From assembly GCA_016490735.1 (NCBI GenBank), contig JAEMWC010000021.1, positions 2,293,501-2,357,500 of the forward strand: a DNA stretch of 64,000 nt. Reading direction: 5' to 3'. The notes under the pieces are model-generated. The model was given only the letters and a program-made list of their open reading frames with translations, did no database searches and was not told where the DNA came from. This stretch comes from Pachyseris speciosa. Lineage: Eukaryota; Cnidaria; Anthozoa; Scleractinia; Pachyseridae. Below, piece after piece: positions 28,702 to 41,000 of this stretch. The translations under genes were made by a program, and so were the position numbers. Position 1 is the stretch's first letter; each line of letters starts with the position of its first letter.

Positions 28702-29978
28702 AAGCCCCAATTATGAGGGACGAATAATTGATCTTTATATGCGAACAAGCAACCGTTCATTTGAGGCATGCCGTGGTCACGAGGAGACAAATATGTGACT
28801 AAAGTTCAAACTCCATCTCAAGTAGTCGAAAGGAGTGTCGCTCATTGAGTAAGTCCTCCTTAAACTCCTAGCCGTCGTACTAAGATCAGCGCTCGTCACT
28901 CAATTTATTTTTAAGTCCTACCTATGATAACCAGGCAAGTAGGGGCTTTCTTTTTTGCTCAGGTTTATGTTTATAGTTAACTCCTATTAATTAGCTTTTA
29001 CTGTTTTTCCTTTTACGTTTTTCATCGTGTGGTAAGCCCAATTGCATAATGACTAAGCCACGTGTATTGATTCTGGGACATTCTTTGTTCATCGTCTTCA
29101 GAAATTCATTTCTCGCTCAACTATAGATCAGAAACTCTCCTTATCTGACACGGCCGATGTCCGTCTTTATGGCGTTGGAGGCCGCACAGTTTCTAAAGTT
29201 CTAGCATTTGATTTGGGCGTGGTAGATTCCTTTAACCCAGATGTTGTTATTCTGCTGTTGGGCTCCAACGATTTAGTCGATCTAGCCCCAGAAACGGTCG
29301 GTTCCTCTCTAGAGGAACTCGTCCACTTACTACATACTAAGTTTGCTGTTAAACTCATTGGTGTTTGTCAGACTTTGAAAAGGGTACCTCCCTCTCTCCG
29401 CGTCCCCGATTTCAATACCAGGGTGGTTAAGCTAAGCACCTATTTGAAAGTGGTCTGAGAACCACTCGATTTTTGTTTTTATTGGAAACACATTGGTTTC
29501 TTGAAATCTAAAAGTACTTTATTTTTACCCGATGGGGTCCACCTTAACGAATTAGGATCACTTCGGTACTACAGGAGTTTAAGGGGCGCGGAGTTGAGAT
29601 CGATATCACTGCTTCAATGAGGACATTTAGGTATTTCTGTTTTATAATTCCACAAGCCAAAGGAAAATTACAAAGCAAATAGTCATAACACCAACAATTC
29701 CTACTTTGGGAGTTATTTAGCGTCTGGACTGCTAGCGTGGGTTTTTCCATGTTGTACATTTTATTCACCATTATGGTTTGCGTGCAGGTATGTAATCTTA
29801 TCGCCATTTAATGGGTTCCTTTCGAGTGTTTCATTTTTGGGGCACTCCTCCTCGCACTCATCGTTACACATGGGCCCCGCAGACTGTTACGGTGTAATTA
29901 GTGCATTCCTTTTGGCGGCTACCATAGGTAGTGGGCTCTATGCACTCAGACCGTTGATAGGATAAAAATCGCCTGCCG
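28702..29978 (+). mobile_element. Insertion with 26-bp direct repeats, carrying an SGNH-hydrolase ORF
   Basis: A 26-bp block beginning CGTTTTGAGTCCTTTCAGAA occurs on both sides of this segment (28,676-28,701 and 29,979-30,004). The right arm has the block once (near 62,700) and lacks this insert, with only an unrelated stretch of about 180 bp nearby. The simplest reading is an insertion with a long target-site duplication. The content (SGNH-hydrolase ORF, no RT) fits the third ORF of a Ngaro-type element or a LINE-mobilised fragment (inference). Confidence 0.6.
29049..29605 (+). pseudogene. SGNH/GDSL-type hydrolase, one frameshift
   Basis: From ATG 29049 the start reads 'RVLILGHS' (block I, nucleophile Ser in Gly-His-Ser). 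After a one-base frame change near 29,085 it continues through 'VVILLLGSNDLVD' (block III Gly-x-Asn-Asp) to a C-terminal 'FLPDGVHLNELG' (block V Asp-x-x-His) in a third frame after a stop near 29,458. All three catalytic blocks of an SGNH esterase are thus visible without introns. SGNH ORFs are known in some tyrosine-recombinase retrotransposons and LINEs, which fits its place in an inserted segment. Confidence 0.65.
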
Positions 29979-30007
29979 ATCTCGTTTTGAGTCCTTTCAG
30001 AAAATAA

Positions 30008-31140
30008 AGTGAATTAATTTTAGTTATTGCGAAAATTTAAAGCGATATTTGGCTATTTGAAATATCAAAATTACAATGCATTGGAGGCCCTCCAAACAAA
30101 AGGCAAATGCTGAAATCAGTCATTTTCCTTTGTGTGGTCTACATTTCAACTCCTTCGGTGCAAAGAAAATAGTGTATTAAGCAACAAATACTGTTATATT
30201 GTTTGCAACTTTTAAAGAGTTCATGTAAGTTTCTGCAACACTTGTTCCCCTTGCGTAGTTAAGTACAAAGACTAACGACCAAGCTACTCAATAAACACGT
30301 GTTTTGTTGAGTTTTCGTCTAGTTTAACACCCGAAGAAAGGCAAACCGTCTCACGAGTCGACACTGATGGTGCCCACTTTTATGTCGACATGTTCGCTTA
30401 ATGCTTATCATTTTCATTTGGAATGTTTGATGTTGCTTGGTTTTATTCATAGTGAGCATAACACTAATTAAAGATGTTGCTTGATTCTGCCTTTATATAC
30501 TGACTTAATCCAATTTGTAATGGATCGTGGTCTCCTATAATGGTGCGACCTTCTAACACTCCAAAGTTAGATAACGCACGAAAAGCTGAGCAGTGGAAAA
30601 CAAAGCTGAAAAAACTTGACCATACTTGAAAATGTCTTAACAGTACCCGTTCATGGCGAGACTGAATGAGAGTGTATTAAGTAAGCCCATTATTACAATT
30701 CCAATATGAAATCATTACTCACTAGTGTTTTATTGGGTAAATTGTGCGCAGAGCATGGACTCATTAAATTGGCATGGTGAACCTCACACGCCGAAAGTCA
30801 ATACTATTGCTACTCTCTTCTCCCAAGGATCTAGGAAATAACTTCCAAGTTTTACCAAAAAGAGTTGTACCTATCATCTGCTGACTAGTTCTTCGGATGC
30901 TCTACGACAGAGCCATACGAGAAATGGGAGCTAGGTTTATGTGTATTTCTAGAATCTAATGAAAGATCGAGCGTTAAAGATGTTTAAGAAGCCTGAATAT
31001 ATTATATAGTGTATTTCGTGAGGTTATTGAATGGCTGTCATAGTATAACATAGGATGAGAGCATAGCATTGAAGCCTTGATTGAATATTGGTTTAGTTCT
31101 AAGACGGAACTAATCCGGGTAAGTCCAAAGGAGCATTTAG
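30008..31140. other. Non-coding palindrome arm
   Basis: No gene recognised. It is the left-arm counterpart of roughly 60,660-62,690, which contains an extra insertion of about 890 bp. Both copies are AT-rich, with stops in all frames. Confidence 0.6.
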
Positions 31141-31231
31141 TTTTCAGACAGATATCAGATATCCATATTCCCTTACGTGTTTGTGCAAGTATTCTGTGAA
31201 GGAAATTACAACATGCAATTTTGGGTGTAGA

Positions 31232-31600
31232 GTGCGATTAGTCTGTAATTTCGGCGATGGATTGTAGGGCGGGCGAAAGACACGCGCGCGCCCAAAGTTG
31301 CGAGGAGACGTGACGCGAGGGAAGCGCCAGAAATGGCGCTTCATTCGCGTCGCGTCTCCTCTAATTTTGGTGCTGCTAAGGTCCATTCAAAAGACTGCAA
31401 ATTCTGCTGCTTTAACACAACATAAATGCTTGTTCGTAATGATAAGTTTTCTGTCCCTCATGACATTTTGAAGGGGTCTTTTATTATTATTATCATTTTT
31501 ATTATTAAAGATGTGAATGATCATCGCAGTTATTATTATCATTATTATTATTAATATTATTATCATTATTATCATCATTATTATTATTATTTTGTTCTAT
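31232..31600. repeat. Damaged GC-rich foldback followed by an (ATT)n-type tract
   Basis: 31,232-31,385 carries the GGGCGAAAGACACGCGCGCG block and a hairpin core around GCGCCAGAAATGGCGC, but lacks most of the second arm found at 60,369-60,582 in the other palindrome arm. 31,479-31,600 is an interrupted ATT/ATC trinucleotide tract, mirrored at 60,108-60,262. Confidence 0.75.
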
Positions 31601-33084
31601 TAAAAAAAACGCTCGTAATTTTATTTTTAACTGTGGCTGGCTTGAAAACTCAACGTGAATGCACCTTCCATTTAATTATACGCAAAGGAAGGGCATCAGC
31701 ACTTCAATGGCGCCGTAAACCCTTCCTCTGGCAAACCGCGCAGCAGTCATCGATTTGAGAATGGCTTCTTCTGAAAGGACTCGCCCAATATTGAGGCTAT
31801 GCAACTTGGGCAATTTTGAAAACTTTGAAAATACGCTTGCAAGTGATTCATCGGCCACATGCAATTTCATATACTAATGATCAGAAGTAAGCCGTTTAAA
31901 GGCGAACATGCGAAGCTTTTTGTCTTTGGCTACGGGGAAACGGTTAAGTTGATGATGGCTGTAGTTCCTAAAATCCTATCATGGGTCATAAAATGTTCAA
32001 ACTCCCTTTTATGGCAGTGAAATCGCTAACCGTACTTACTGTATACGGCAGATGTGAAGAAAAATTTGCGTAATGTTAGAACTTAGTAAAAAAATGTTTT
32101 AACGAACGAAAATGCTATTATCTGGATCGGGAAAATATTTAGTTCATCGAGAATTATACAATTTCAATTAACTGAGCCTGCGTCTCGCCTAAAGACCGTA
32201 CTTTTGATAATTTTCTCTGACCAAACGGACTAAAATTTTGCTTTGAGATTATATGGAAGCAGTGCTATGGATAGAACCATGTTCGCTACAACAACAAAAA
32301 ACGAAATGCTTTTGTGAATGAAATTCAGATGAAAAGGGTGCTTAAATGGCAGGTAAGACAAAAAAACAAACAAACAAACAAACAAAGACAAAAATCTCTT
32401 GCTTTATAGGACTCGACAGAATAATGTACTAGTGAACACAATTTTCCGAATATTACAAGACTTCGTTTGTGCCTGACATATTGGTAATTTTCTTTCATGG
32501 CCACCAACATGGCCGCCGATAAAGGAAATAACTTAGTAGTTTATAAAATTAATATCCTTTGTTTCTCTTCAGAATTGTTGAGCATGGACTTAAACTTCTA
32601 AACGACAATATCGGTATCAATATAATTAAGAGCTAAAGCGTAAGATTTCTTTTCCAACACATTACTGTATTACGGTCTGCTACAATTTTGATCAAATTTT
32701 AAAGAATATTAAATTTGTAACGCAGGGCATTTTATCAAATATGAATTGACTGACACATATTTTATTGTTTTTACTTTATTTTCTTTATGAAATATCAAGA
32801 GATTTGCGCGCGCGCATGCTTCTGACGTGGTGCGCTTGAATGTGTGAAAATTTGAATAGAAAAAATAGAAATGAAAGGCCTTAGCGCGGGAAAAAACGCA
32901 TATGCTTTGCAAATGACGGTTGAAAATAAACTTTCGAAACTTCTGCCATGAACTGCTCTATCTAGCAATTTTCCAAACGAAAGGACATCGCTTGTCCGGC
33001 TTTGCTTGTGTCGTTTCTTGACTTCCGGTGCGATGTGCTCAGCAGCATAGCTTCGCTTGTATTCCTCCTGTTCCTTTATTGGCT
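31601..33084. other. Non-coding palindrome arm
   Basis: No gene recognised. It matches the right arm at about 55,065-55,155, 56,775-57,750 and 59,850-60,060. In the right arm this stretch is interrupted by a 1.6-kb insert and a LINE. The inner edge (32,880-32,965) matches sequence immediately after the kinase-like pseudogene of the right arm. Confidence 0.6.
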
Positions 33085-33244
33085 CGCTTTTTTCTCAATC
33101 AGTGCCTTCATCTTATCATGATAGGTGTTCTTATCTAGCACTACACTGGCACGACCTTTATCTGCTGGGAGAATCATGATGGAGGCATCCTCTTTCAGTA
33201 CATGTCGCATTTCACCTATCATGATAAGATGAAGGCACTGATTG

Positions 33245-34790
33245 AGGCTGGTCCATACCGACTTCTTAAGAAGGACCCAAGGGACCGCTTAAGCCGAAAG
33301 TTGACTTAAAAACTTCTGAGCCTGAAGCGAGGTGGACACCTGACAGATTCCGTGTATAACAAGATCAGGCCCAAGCACTGAGCAAACACTTAGAATTTAT
33401 GGCCTTACCAAGATACACAAGGCTAACACACCACTGAGACCTATAGTCTCTTGTGTGAACACCTTTGCTTATGATCTGTCTTCACACTTAGCCGATGTAT
33501 TATCTCCCCTAACAGGGAATTCAGAGTACACACTTGACAACTCAGCTCATTTTGTGTCCATTGTGAACGGTGAAAGGGTACTAGAAAACGAGATCATGGT
33601 TTCTTTCGACGTAGTGTCTCTGTTCACGAACGTTCCAATCGAAGGAGCAGTACAGACTGCACTGCGAAAACTAGAAGCTGACCCGTGCCTTGCCAACCGC
33701 ACGACTCTAACATTTACGCAGATTGCAGACCTCTTGAGTTTCGTTCTTAGATCCACATACTTCCAGTATGATGGACTGATTTACGAACAGCAAGAAGGAG
33801 CAGTCATGGGTAGCCCGGTATCCGCAGTGATAGCTAACCTCTACATGGAGGGTTTTGAGGAGCAGGCTTTGACATCAACGCCCTGTACACCTAAGATCTG
33901 GAAACGCTATGTGGATGATACCTTTACCATCCTAAATCGTGACAAAGTTGACTCGTTCTTACAACACCTCAATAGTCAACAGCCGACGATCCGTTTCAAA
34001 ATGGAAACTGAGAATGACAACTCAATTCCCTTCCTTGATACGTTGATCATCAAGGATTCGAATGGATATCTCTCTACCAGTGTTTACAGAAAGCCTATAA
34101 ACACTGACCAGTACCTAGCGTATGATTCACACGACCCGCAATCTGTAAAACGCGGTATTGTCAAGTGCCTGTACGATCGATCTAAACACGTCATAACAAA
34201 ACCATCAGTTATCTCTCATGAAAAGAAACAACTCTCATCGGTCCTTGTTTCCAACGGTTATCCGTTTTTGTTTGTAAAAAAATTTACAAAAACCAAGGGA
34301 CGAAAAACCACCAAAGAACCTGAACCCGGAATTAAATCTACTGTGGTTTTGTCATACGTCAAAGGCACATCGGAGGCTCTTCACCATTGCCTACAACAAC
34401 AAGGCATACGGACTGTTTTCAGATCTGACACAACTCTTATATCACACCTAGTGCGACCTAAGGACATTGTCGATCCAGTAAAACAAGACGGAGTAGAGAT
34501 TCCCTGCGAATGTGGTAAGGTTTATATTGGAGAGACGGGAAGATCTATGCATGAACGGATTAAGGAACACGATAGAGACATACAGCTTGTTCGAATCTAA
34601 TCCTCCGCCGTTTCAGAACATATCAACGCGACCGGACATTTATCCGCTCTGGGACGAAGTTAAATTTATTGACCGTAGGGTTAAAGAGGATATTCACATA
34701 AGACTTCACCCTAACAACATTAACAGGGACAGTGAAATTGAAATTCCTGAAGCGTGGATGCCCACGATCAGACAACACAACAGCCAATAA
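33245..34790 (+). pseudogene. Penelope-type reverse transcriptase with C-terminal GIY-YIG domain
   Basis: The main frame, 33,455-34,600 (381 codons), shows 'MVSFDVVSLFTNVPI' (motif A), 'EGAVMGSPVSAVIANLYME' (motif B), 'KRYVDDTFTIL' (motif C) and, near the end, 'CGKVYIGETGRSMHERIKEH', a GIY-YIG nuclease motif with its Arg. Upstream, 33,245-33,455 in shifted frames gives 'GLTKIHK'-type sequence that precedes motif A. A frame change near 34,590 leads to a tail ending at 34,790. The RT is otherwise well kept. Confidence 0.85.
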
Positions 34791-34939
34791 GTACCAAAGC
34801 GGACCGCTGAGGAAATAATTTCTAGTCTGAACGACAAGGATCGAAATCCTCCAATCAACAACAGCCTAAGCGAGGATCGAAACGCACCAATCATGTCCAG
34901 CCACAGTGCTTCTTATTCTCACGAGCAACCAGTCGAAAT

Positions 34940-34985
34940 CATCGCCTGATGAAGACCAGCAGTATAGCGGTCGAAACGTCGCGAT
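34940..34985 (+). ncRNA. Hammerhead-ribozyme-like motif of the Penelope-like element
   Basis: CTGATGA at 34,946-34,952 is followed by a GACC/GGTC stem with an intervening loop and then CGAAACGTC at 34,972-34,980. These are the conserved core boxes of a hammerhead ribozyme; such motifs with very short stem III are established in Penelope-like elements. I cannot confirm a full stem I or a cleavage site, so this is a candidate. Confidence 0.5.
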
Positions 34986-35035
34986 CCACATCTTTGTGAC
35001 TCAATCGTGAGACAAAAGATTAACTCAGCTATCAC

Positions 35036-38000
35036 AGTAGCTTTATGTTTAGTGTCGAAAGTAATTTACCTTTGTTATTCTTCACCTCACTCTTCGATTA
35101 GTTAGCAAAATTCCCATCACTTTCTCAACTGATGAAAGGTACAACCAAAGCGCAATTTTCCGCCACCGCCGTCGGCTACATTTAATTGTTTTGTAATATG
35201 TTTGGTTAATTGCGCTGTTAATTCGCGTCCTTTGTAATTGATCGGAGTAATTTCTTTGGTTTTGTGAAACCGCTCCTTCAGTATTTTTTTAAACACAACT
35301 TGGGAATTACCAGTACTAAAACAAAGGAAAATCATTGATGGTTCTGGAAAATGCAAATTTTATAAATCAAATCTTATGGCAACATGCCACTTGGAGCAAG
35401 GTGAGATCTTCAAAGTTAAGCATATTCTGTCCCAGTCCCTTCTCAATCTTGTTTTACGCTGAAGTGGTTTTACTATGAGTTTACACAGTTTAAAATTCTT
35501 TATTTTACCAATTCAACAAACTAGTCACCCAGCAGAACACTTTCAAAACTAATAAGATATACAATCCGTGCGCAATTTTCCGCCATTGCCGTCGGCTACA
35601 TTTAATTGTTTTGTAATTTGTTTTGTTTTTAAACCGCTCCTTCAGTATTATTGAGTACAAATGTTTAACCAACATGAAACGCGATAATTTTTTAACACAA
35701 ATTGTTAATTAGCAGAACTAAAAGAAGAGCAAACCATTGATGGCTCTGAAAGATGCAAATTTTATAAATCTAATCTTATGGTCAAAACATGCCCGTTGGA
35801 GCAAGGTCACCGTGTTTCCAAAGAGATGAGATCTTCAAAGTTAAGCATATTCTGTCCCAGTCCCTTTTCAATTTTATTTTACGCTGAAATGGTTTTACTA
35901 GGAGTTCTACACAGTTTAAAATCCTTTATCTTACCAATTAAACAAACTACCCACCCAGCAGAACGGAAATTCCTACAAAAAGAGAATTGAAGTTTTGCTT
36001 ATCTTATCGAGCAGCATTTCTATCGGATAGTCAAAGCTGATTTCCTTGGCATCATGCCTCAACTTTTGTCATGACAACACAACACGAAGAGAAAAATTTA
36101 TCCCATCATGTACCTGCTACTTTCAGACAATCAAAATAAGAAATTTCCAGCTGTGATCTTCGTGTATCCAAAAATAAGGAAAAAGTTGGTATTCAGCAAG
36201 CTTACCTACTTTTTTTATATTAAAGCATTTTAGGTGAAATTTCTGTATAATACTAAAATATTATCGGTCATTCTTACATTGACTTTTAAGAACAATTACA
36301 TAGGCTTGAATGAATTAAATTTAACTGTAAACTCTCTTTCTTTGCTCCTTTGAAATGCTTATGATAGTAAACAACAAAGCGGAGGAACCAGTAAATCAGT
36401 CACTGAATAAGAAAGTGTTTGTGTAACTGTAGCCTTCTCTATACATGGGAATCGTTGATCAGCCAAGTTTAAAGTAAACGAGGGCGTGCAAATTAACACG
36501 CAGCGTAAATTATTTAAAAGAGAATAGAATAGAAAGCGACACCTCATTTTTAAGTTTCACTAATGAAACTTGTAAAAAGGTTCCATATCAAAGTTTGTCA
36601 TTATGACGTTAATGAAAAATAGAGAGACCTTTCCGGTGTAGTCAACTCTTTAAGCATCGCGCTTGGGAAGTCCCGCCAGCAATCAAATGATTGTGGCGAT
36701 CTGGCCTTATATCTTATAAGGATTCCCAATTGCCTAACGTGTCGCTAAACTATTGAAATTGTAAAGAATAATTCAATGTATATTAACGGCTTACCAGATC
36801 ACCTTAATTTTAGAGGTATCCTTGTCACTCCAGTCACATCCCACAAACTTTATGTTTTCTAAGCTGACATATGTATGTTTCATCCCTGCCAAGGGACTCG
36901 TCAGAGACCATACGTATGTCAGGCTAGCCAAGTTAATATGCATTGGATTATTCTTTACAATTCCAAAAGTTGATTATCGGAAAGTTATGCAATTGGGAAT
37001 CCTTATGAGATATAATTCCAGATTGCCACTATCATTTGACTCTTTTTAACTGCGCCAACCACCTCATCTTCTAGCAATTCTGAGTAACTTTTTAACTTTG
37101 TACAGTAATTCAGGAATTTCCCGCACTCGAGATCATCATCATAGCCCCATAAATCTTGTTCTGCCGCACATCGGGCATGTCAATCTCAGCTGGCTTTCAA
37201 TTCTTTGAATTTTCTTCTTTTCCTTTTTCGCTATTCCTAAATCCTTTTCTTCCATTCCCGTTTTTGTCTCTTCTTCTCCTCTTTCGAATGTCGGACGAAA
37301 GCGATACCTCTCGTCTTTCAGTATCGATATTTTATTTCTACGTTTAACGACGTACAGCTGTATACCAGTTTTGGATTGGAAAATGAAGAAAAGAAGAAAA
37401 GTGTAGCTCACTCTTACCTTCAAACGAGAAATTGTGCGTGTTTTTGTTGTGTCCAACTATTCCCGCAGCCTTGCAGAGAACAATAACTTGAATTTGAAGA
37501 TACAGCAGTTTTATGTTTAGTGTCGAAAGTAATTTACCTTTGTTTTTGTTTTTCTTCACCTTGCTCTTTGATTGGTTAGCAAAATTCGCATCACTTTCTC
37601 AACTAATGAGAAGTACAATCAAAGCCCAATTTTCCGCCATTGCCGTCGGCTACGTTTAATTGTTTTGTAGTATGTTTGGTTTATTCTGCTGGTAATTTGC
37701 GGCCTTTGTGATTGATCAGAGTAATTTCTTCAGTATTTTTTTAAACACAAATTGGCAATTAGCAGTACTAAAATAAAGGCAAATCATTGATGGTTCTGAA
37801 AAATGTAAATTTTATAAATCTAATCTTATGGTCAAAACATGCCCGTTGGAGCAAGGTCACCGTGTTTCCAAAGAGATGAGATCTTCAAAGTTAAGCATAT
37901 TCTGTCCCAGTCCCTTTTCAATTTTATTTTACGCTGAAATGGTTTTACTAGGAGTTCTACACAGTTTAAAATCCTTTATCTTACCAATTAAACAAACTAC

Positions 38001-41000
38001 CCACCCAGCAGAACGGAAATTCCTACAAAAAGAGAGTTGAAGTTTTGCTTAACTTATCGAGCAGCCTTTCTATCGGATAGCCAAAGCTGATTTCCGTGGC
38101 ATTATGCCTCAACTTTTGTCATGACAACACAACACGAAGAGAAAAATGTAACCCTTCATGTACCTGCAACTTTCAGACAATCGGAATAAGAAATTTCCAG
38201 CTGTGATCTTCGTGTATCCAAAAATAAGGAAAAAGTTGGTATTCATCAGGCTTGCTTACTTCTTTATATTAAAGCATTTTAGGTGAAATTTCTGTATAAT
38301 ACTAAAATATTATTGGTCATTCTTACATTGGCTTTTAAGAACAATTACATAGGCTTGAATGAATTAAATTTAACTGTAAACTCTCTTTCTTTGCTCCTTT
38401 GAAATGCTTATGATAGTAAACAACAAAGCGGAGGAACCAGTAAATCAGTCACTGAATAAGAAAGTGTTTGTGTAACTGTAGCCTTCTCTAAACATGGGAA
38501 TCGTTGATCAGCCAAGTTTAAAGTAAACGAGGGCGTGCAAATTAACATGCAGCGTCAATTATTTAAAAGAGAATAGAATAGAAAGCGACACCTCATTTTT
38601 AAGTTTCACTAATGAAACTTGTAAAAAGGTTCCATATCAAAGTTTGTCATTATGACGTTAATGAAAAATATTGATTACTTCCCCTGGATTTCGCATCAAT
38701 TTCTACAGTATTTAGCACACCTCTCCAGTTTTCATTAAAATCGAAAATGCCTTGTGATAGTATAGAGCACTCAAATAGCGCCATTTTTCTGCGCGCCAGC
38801 TTCAAAATCATCCCAAATCTGGCATTTTGCTCAATCCAAAACAGAAACTTCTCGATAAAATCGAACAGTCATACAACAGAACTGACAAGACGAAATCTAA
38901 GTGCTGCCTGTTTTTATTATGATTAAAGGATTTTAGCGTCACCTTGATGCGATAAGAGACGCCGTTAATACGCGCGAAGCGCAAACTGAGAATAGATCTT
39001 TTCTCAGTTTTCCCACAGATTAAAATGAATTTATTTCCAAATGTGGGTAACACTATATCAAGTGTTCTCGTTACTGCCTTGGATGCCTTACAACAGACTA
39101 AGCACTGTCAGTAATGGAAAGCGTGGCTGCCGATTCTATTTAATTTGTATTCAGTAATAGGTATTTTATACATGTTCTATTTAAACACAGTGGACATAAT
39201 ACGAGAAGAGTACACTTTAACTCCCTTCTCTTTAATAAATTAGGCATCTGTATTCACATCTTTTTCTCGCAGAAGTTTTACGCCTCATAAAGCATCAATT
39301 GAAAATTCACAAGCAAAACAACTGTTATTTCAGAACTGTATTCATCCTTAAGGGCAGCATTAAGCTGGTTAAGTAGGACTTTTAACAGACAATTAATAAT
39401 TTTTATTCATATCCAAAAATAATTTATGTAAACCCTACAAAGCAAAACGTCTACGTAAGAAAAGCGTGCTCAATATAGATGATTTCGATACTAAAAAAGG
39501 AAATGAACACGAAAAGCAACTGCATCAGTAAGTTTCCAACTGTTACCAGTATTATGCCACACCCCGTACACACATATATATATTCCAGTCAATTTTTAAT
39601 TTATTCCCCTGAATGTTTCTCGTCGGGGCAATTGAGGACCTTAATTGTTGAGGATTTTTGGAGCAGAGTGTAGCCACTAATACTTGCCATACATACGACC
39701 AACTTTAATCTCTCTGCATTAAGAAATTTAACATTTATATTAACACAGTTTATCCCTTAAGTTCTTGCACGCGTGACAAACATCATTTCAAAATTCACAA
39801 TTGGTACAAGGTTCAATTGGACTAGTTTATATAACCTTGGGCAACATTTATCTGGTAAAATGGGTATTACTAACGTGCCTTGCCTGATATACGTATCTTT
39901 CATCCCTCCCAAGGGACTCAGCAGAGACCTTTCGGTGTAGCCAACTCGTTAAATGTCGCGTTTAAAGTCCCGTCAGAAATTAAATGATGGTGGCAATCTG
40001 GACTTATATCTCATAAGGATTCCCAATTGCATAACGTCTCAATAAACTATTGAAATTGTAAAGAATAATTCAATGTATATCAACGGCTTACCAGATCACA
40101 TTAATTTATAAGGTATCCTTGTCACTTTAGTCACATCCCACAAGCTTTATGTTTTCTAGCCTGTCATAGATATTCTTCATCCCTGCCAAGGGACTCGTCA
40201 GAGACCATACGTATGTCAGGCTAGCCAAGTTAATATGCATTAAATTATTCTTTACAATTTCAATAGTTGTTTATCTGCACGTTATCCAATTGGGAATCCT
40301 GATGAGATATATTATTCCAGCTTGCTACCATCATTTTATTTTTTTAACTGCGCCAACAACCTCATCTTCTAACATTCTGAGTAAATTTTTAACTTTGTAC
40401 AGTAATTCAGGAATTTCCCGCACTCGAGATCATCATCACAGGCCCCATCAATTTCGTTCTGCCGCACATCGGGCATGTCAATCTCAGCTGGCTTTCCTTT
40501 CTTTGCATTTCGTCTTTTCCTTTTTCGCCCTTCCTAAGGCCTTTTCTTCCATTCCCGTTTTTGTCTCTTCTTCTCCTCTTTTGAATGTCGACGAGAGCGG
40601 TACTATTCGTCTTTTAGTATCGATATTTTTTTTCTACGTTTAACGACGTACAGCTGCATACCAGTTTTATTACATGTTGGAAAATGAAGAAAAGAAGAAT
40701 AGTATAGCTCAGGCTTACCTTCAAACGAGAAATTGTGCGTGTTTTTGTTTTGTCCAACTATTCCTGTAGCCTCGCAGAGAACAATAACTTGAATTTGAAA
40801 TACAGCAGTTTGATGTTTAGTGTCGAAAGCAATTTACCTTTGTTTTTCTTCACGTCGCTCATTGATTGGTTAGCAAAATTCGCATCACTTTCTCAACTAA
40901 TGAGAAGTACAATCAAAGCGCAATTTTCCGCCATTGCCGTCGGCTACAGTTAATTGTTTTGTAATATGTTTGGTTATTGCGCTGTTAATTCGCGTCCTTC

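Larger units (their letters stand above)
33085..35035 (+). mobile_element. Penelope-like element (RT plus GIY-YIG endonuclease)
   Basis: A 34-bp inverted repeat (33,093-33,127 with 33,212-33,245, including CTTCATCTTATCATGATAGG) opens the element. The coding part holds RT and GIY-YIG motifs, and a hammerhead-like motif lies near the 3' end. It sits in the left palindrome arm exactly where the right arm has a kinase-like pseudogene, so it accompanies an insertion plus deletion there. Confidence 0.85.

Noticed and set aside
34512..34790. Separate ORF after the Penelope reverse transcriptase
   Set aside because: It is the C-terminal continuation of the same protein after a frame change, not an independent gene.
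35778..35990. Recurring 60-70-codon frame seen once per array unit (also 37,828-38,040, 41,119-41,310, 44,440-44,646)
   Set aside because: Conserved only because the DNA unit is repeated; no start context, domain or splice logic, and the sense exons of the unit lie on the other strand.
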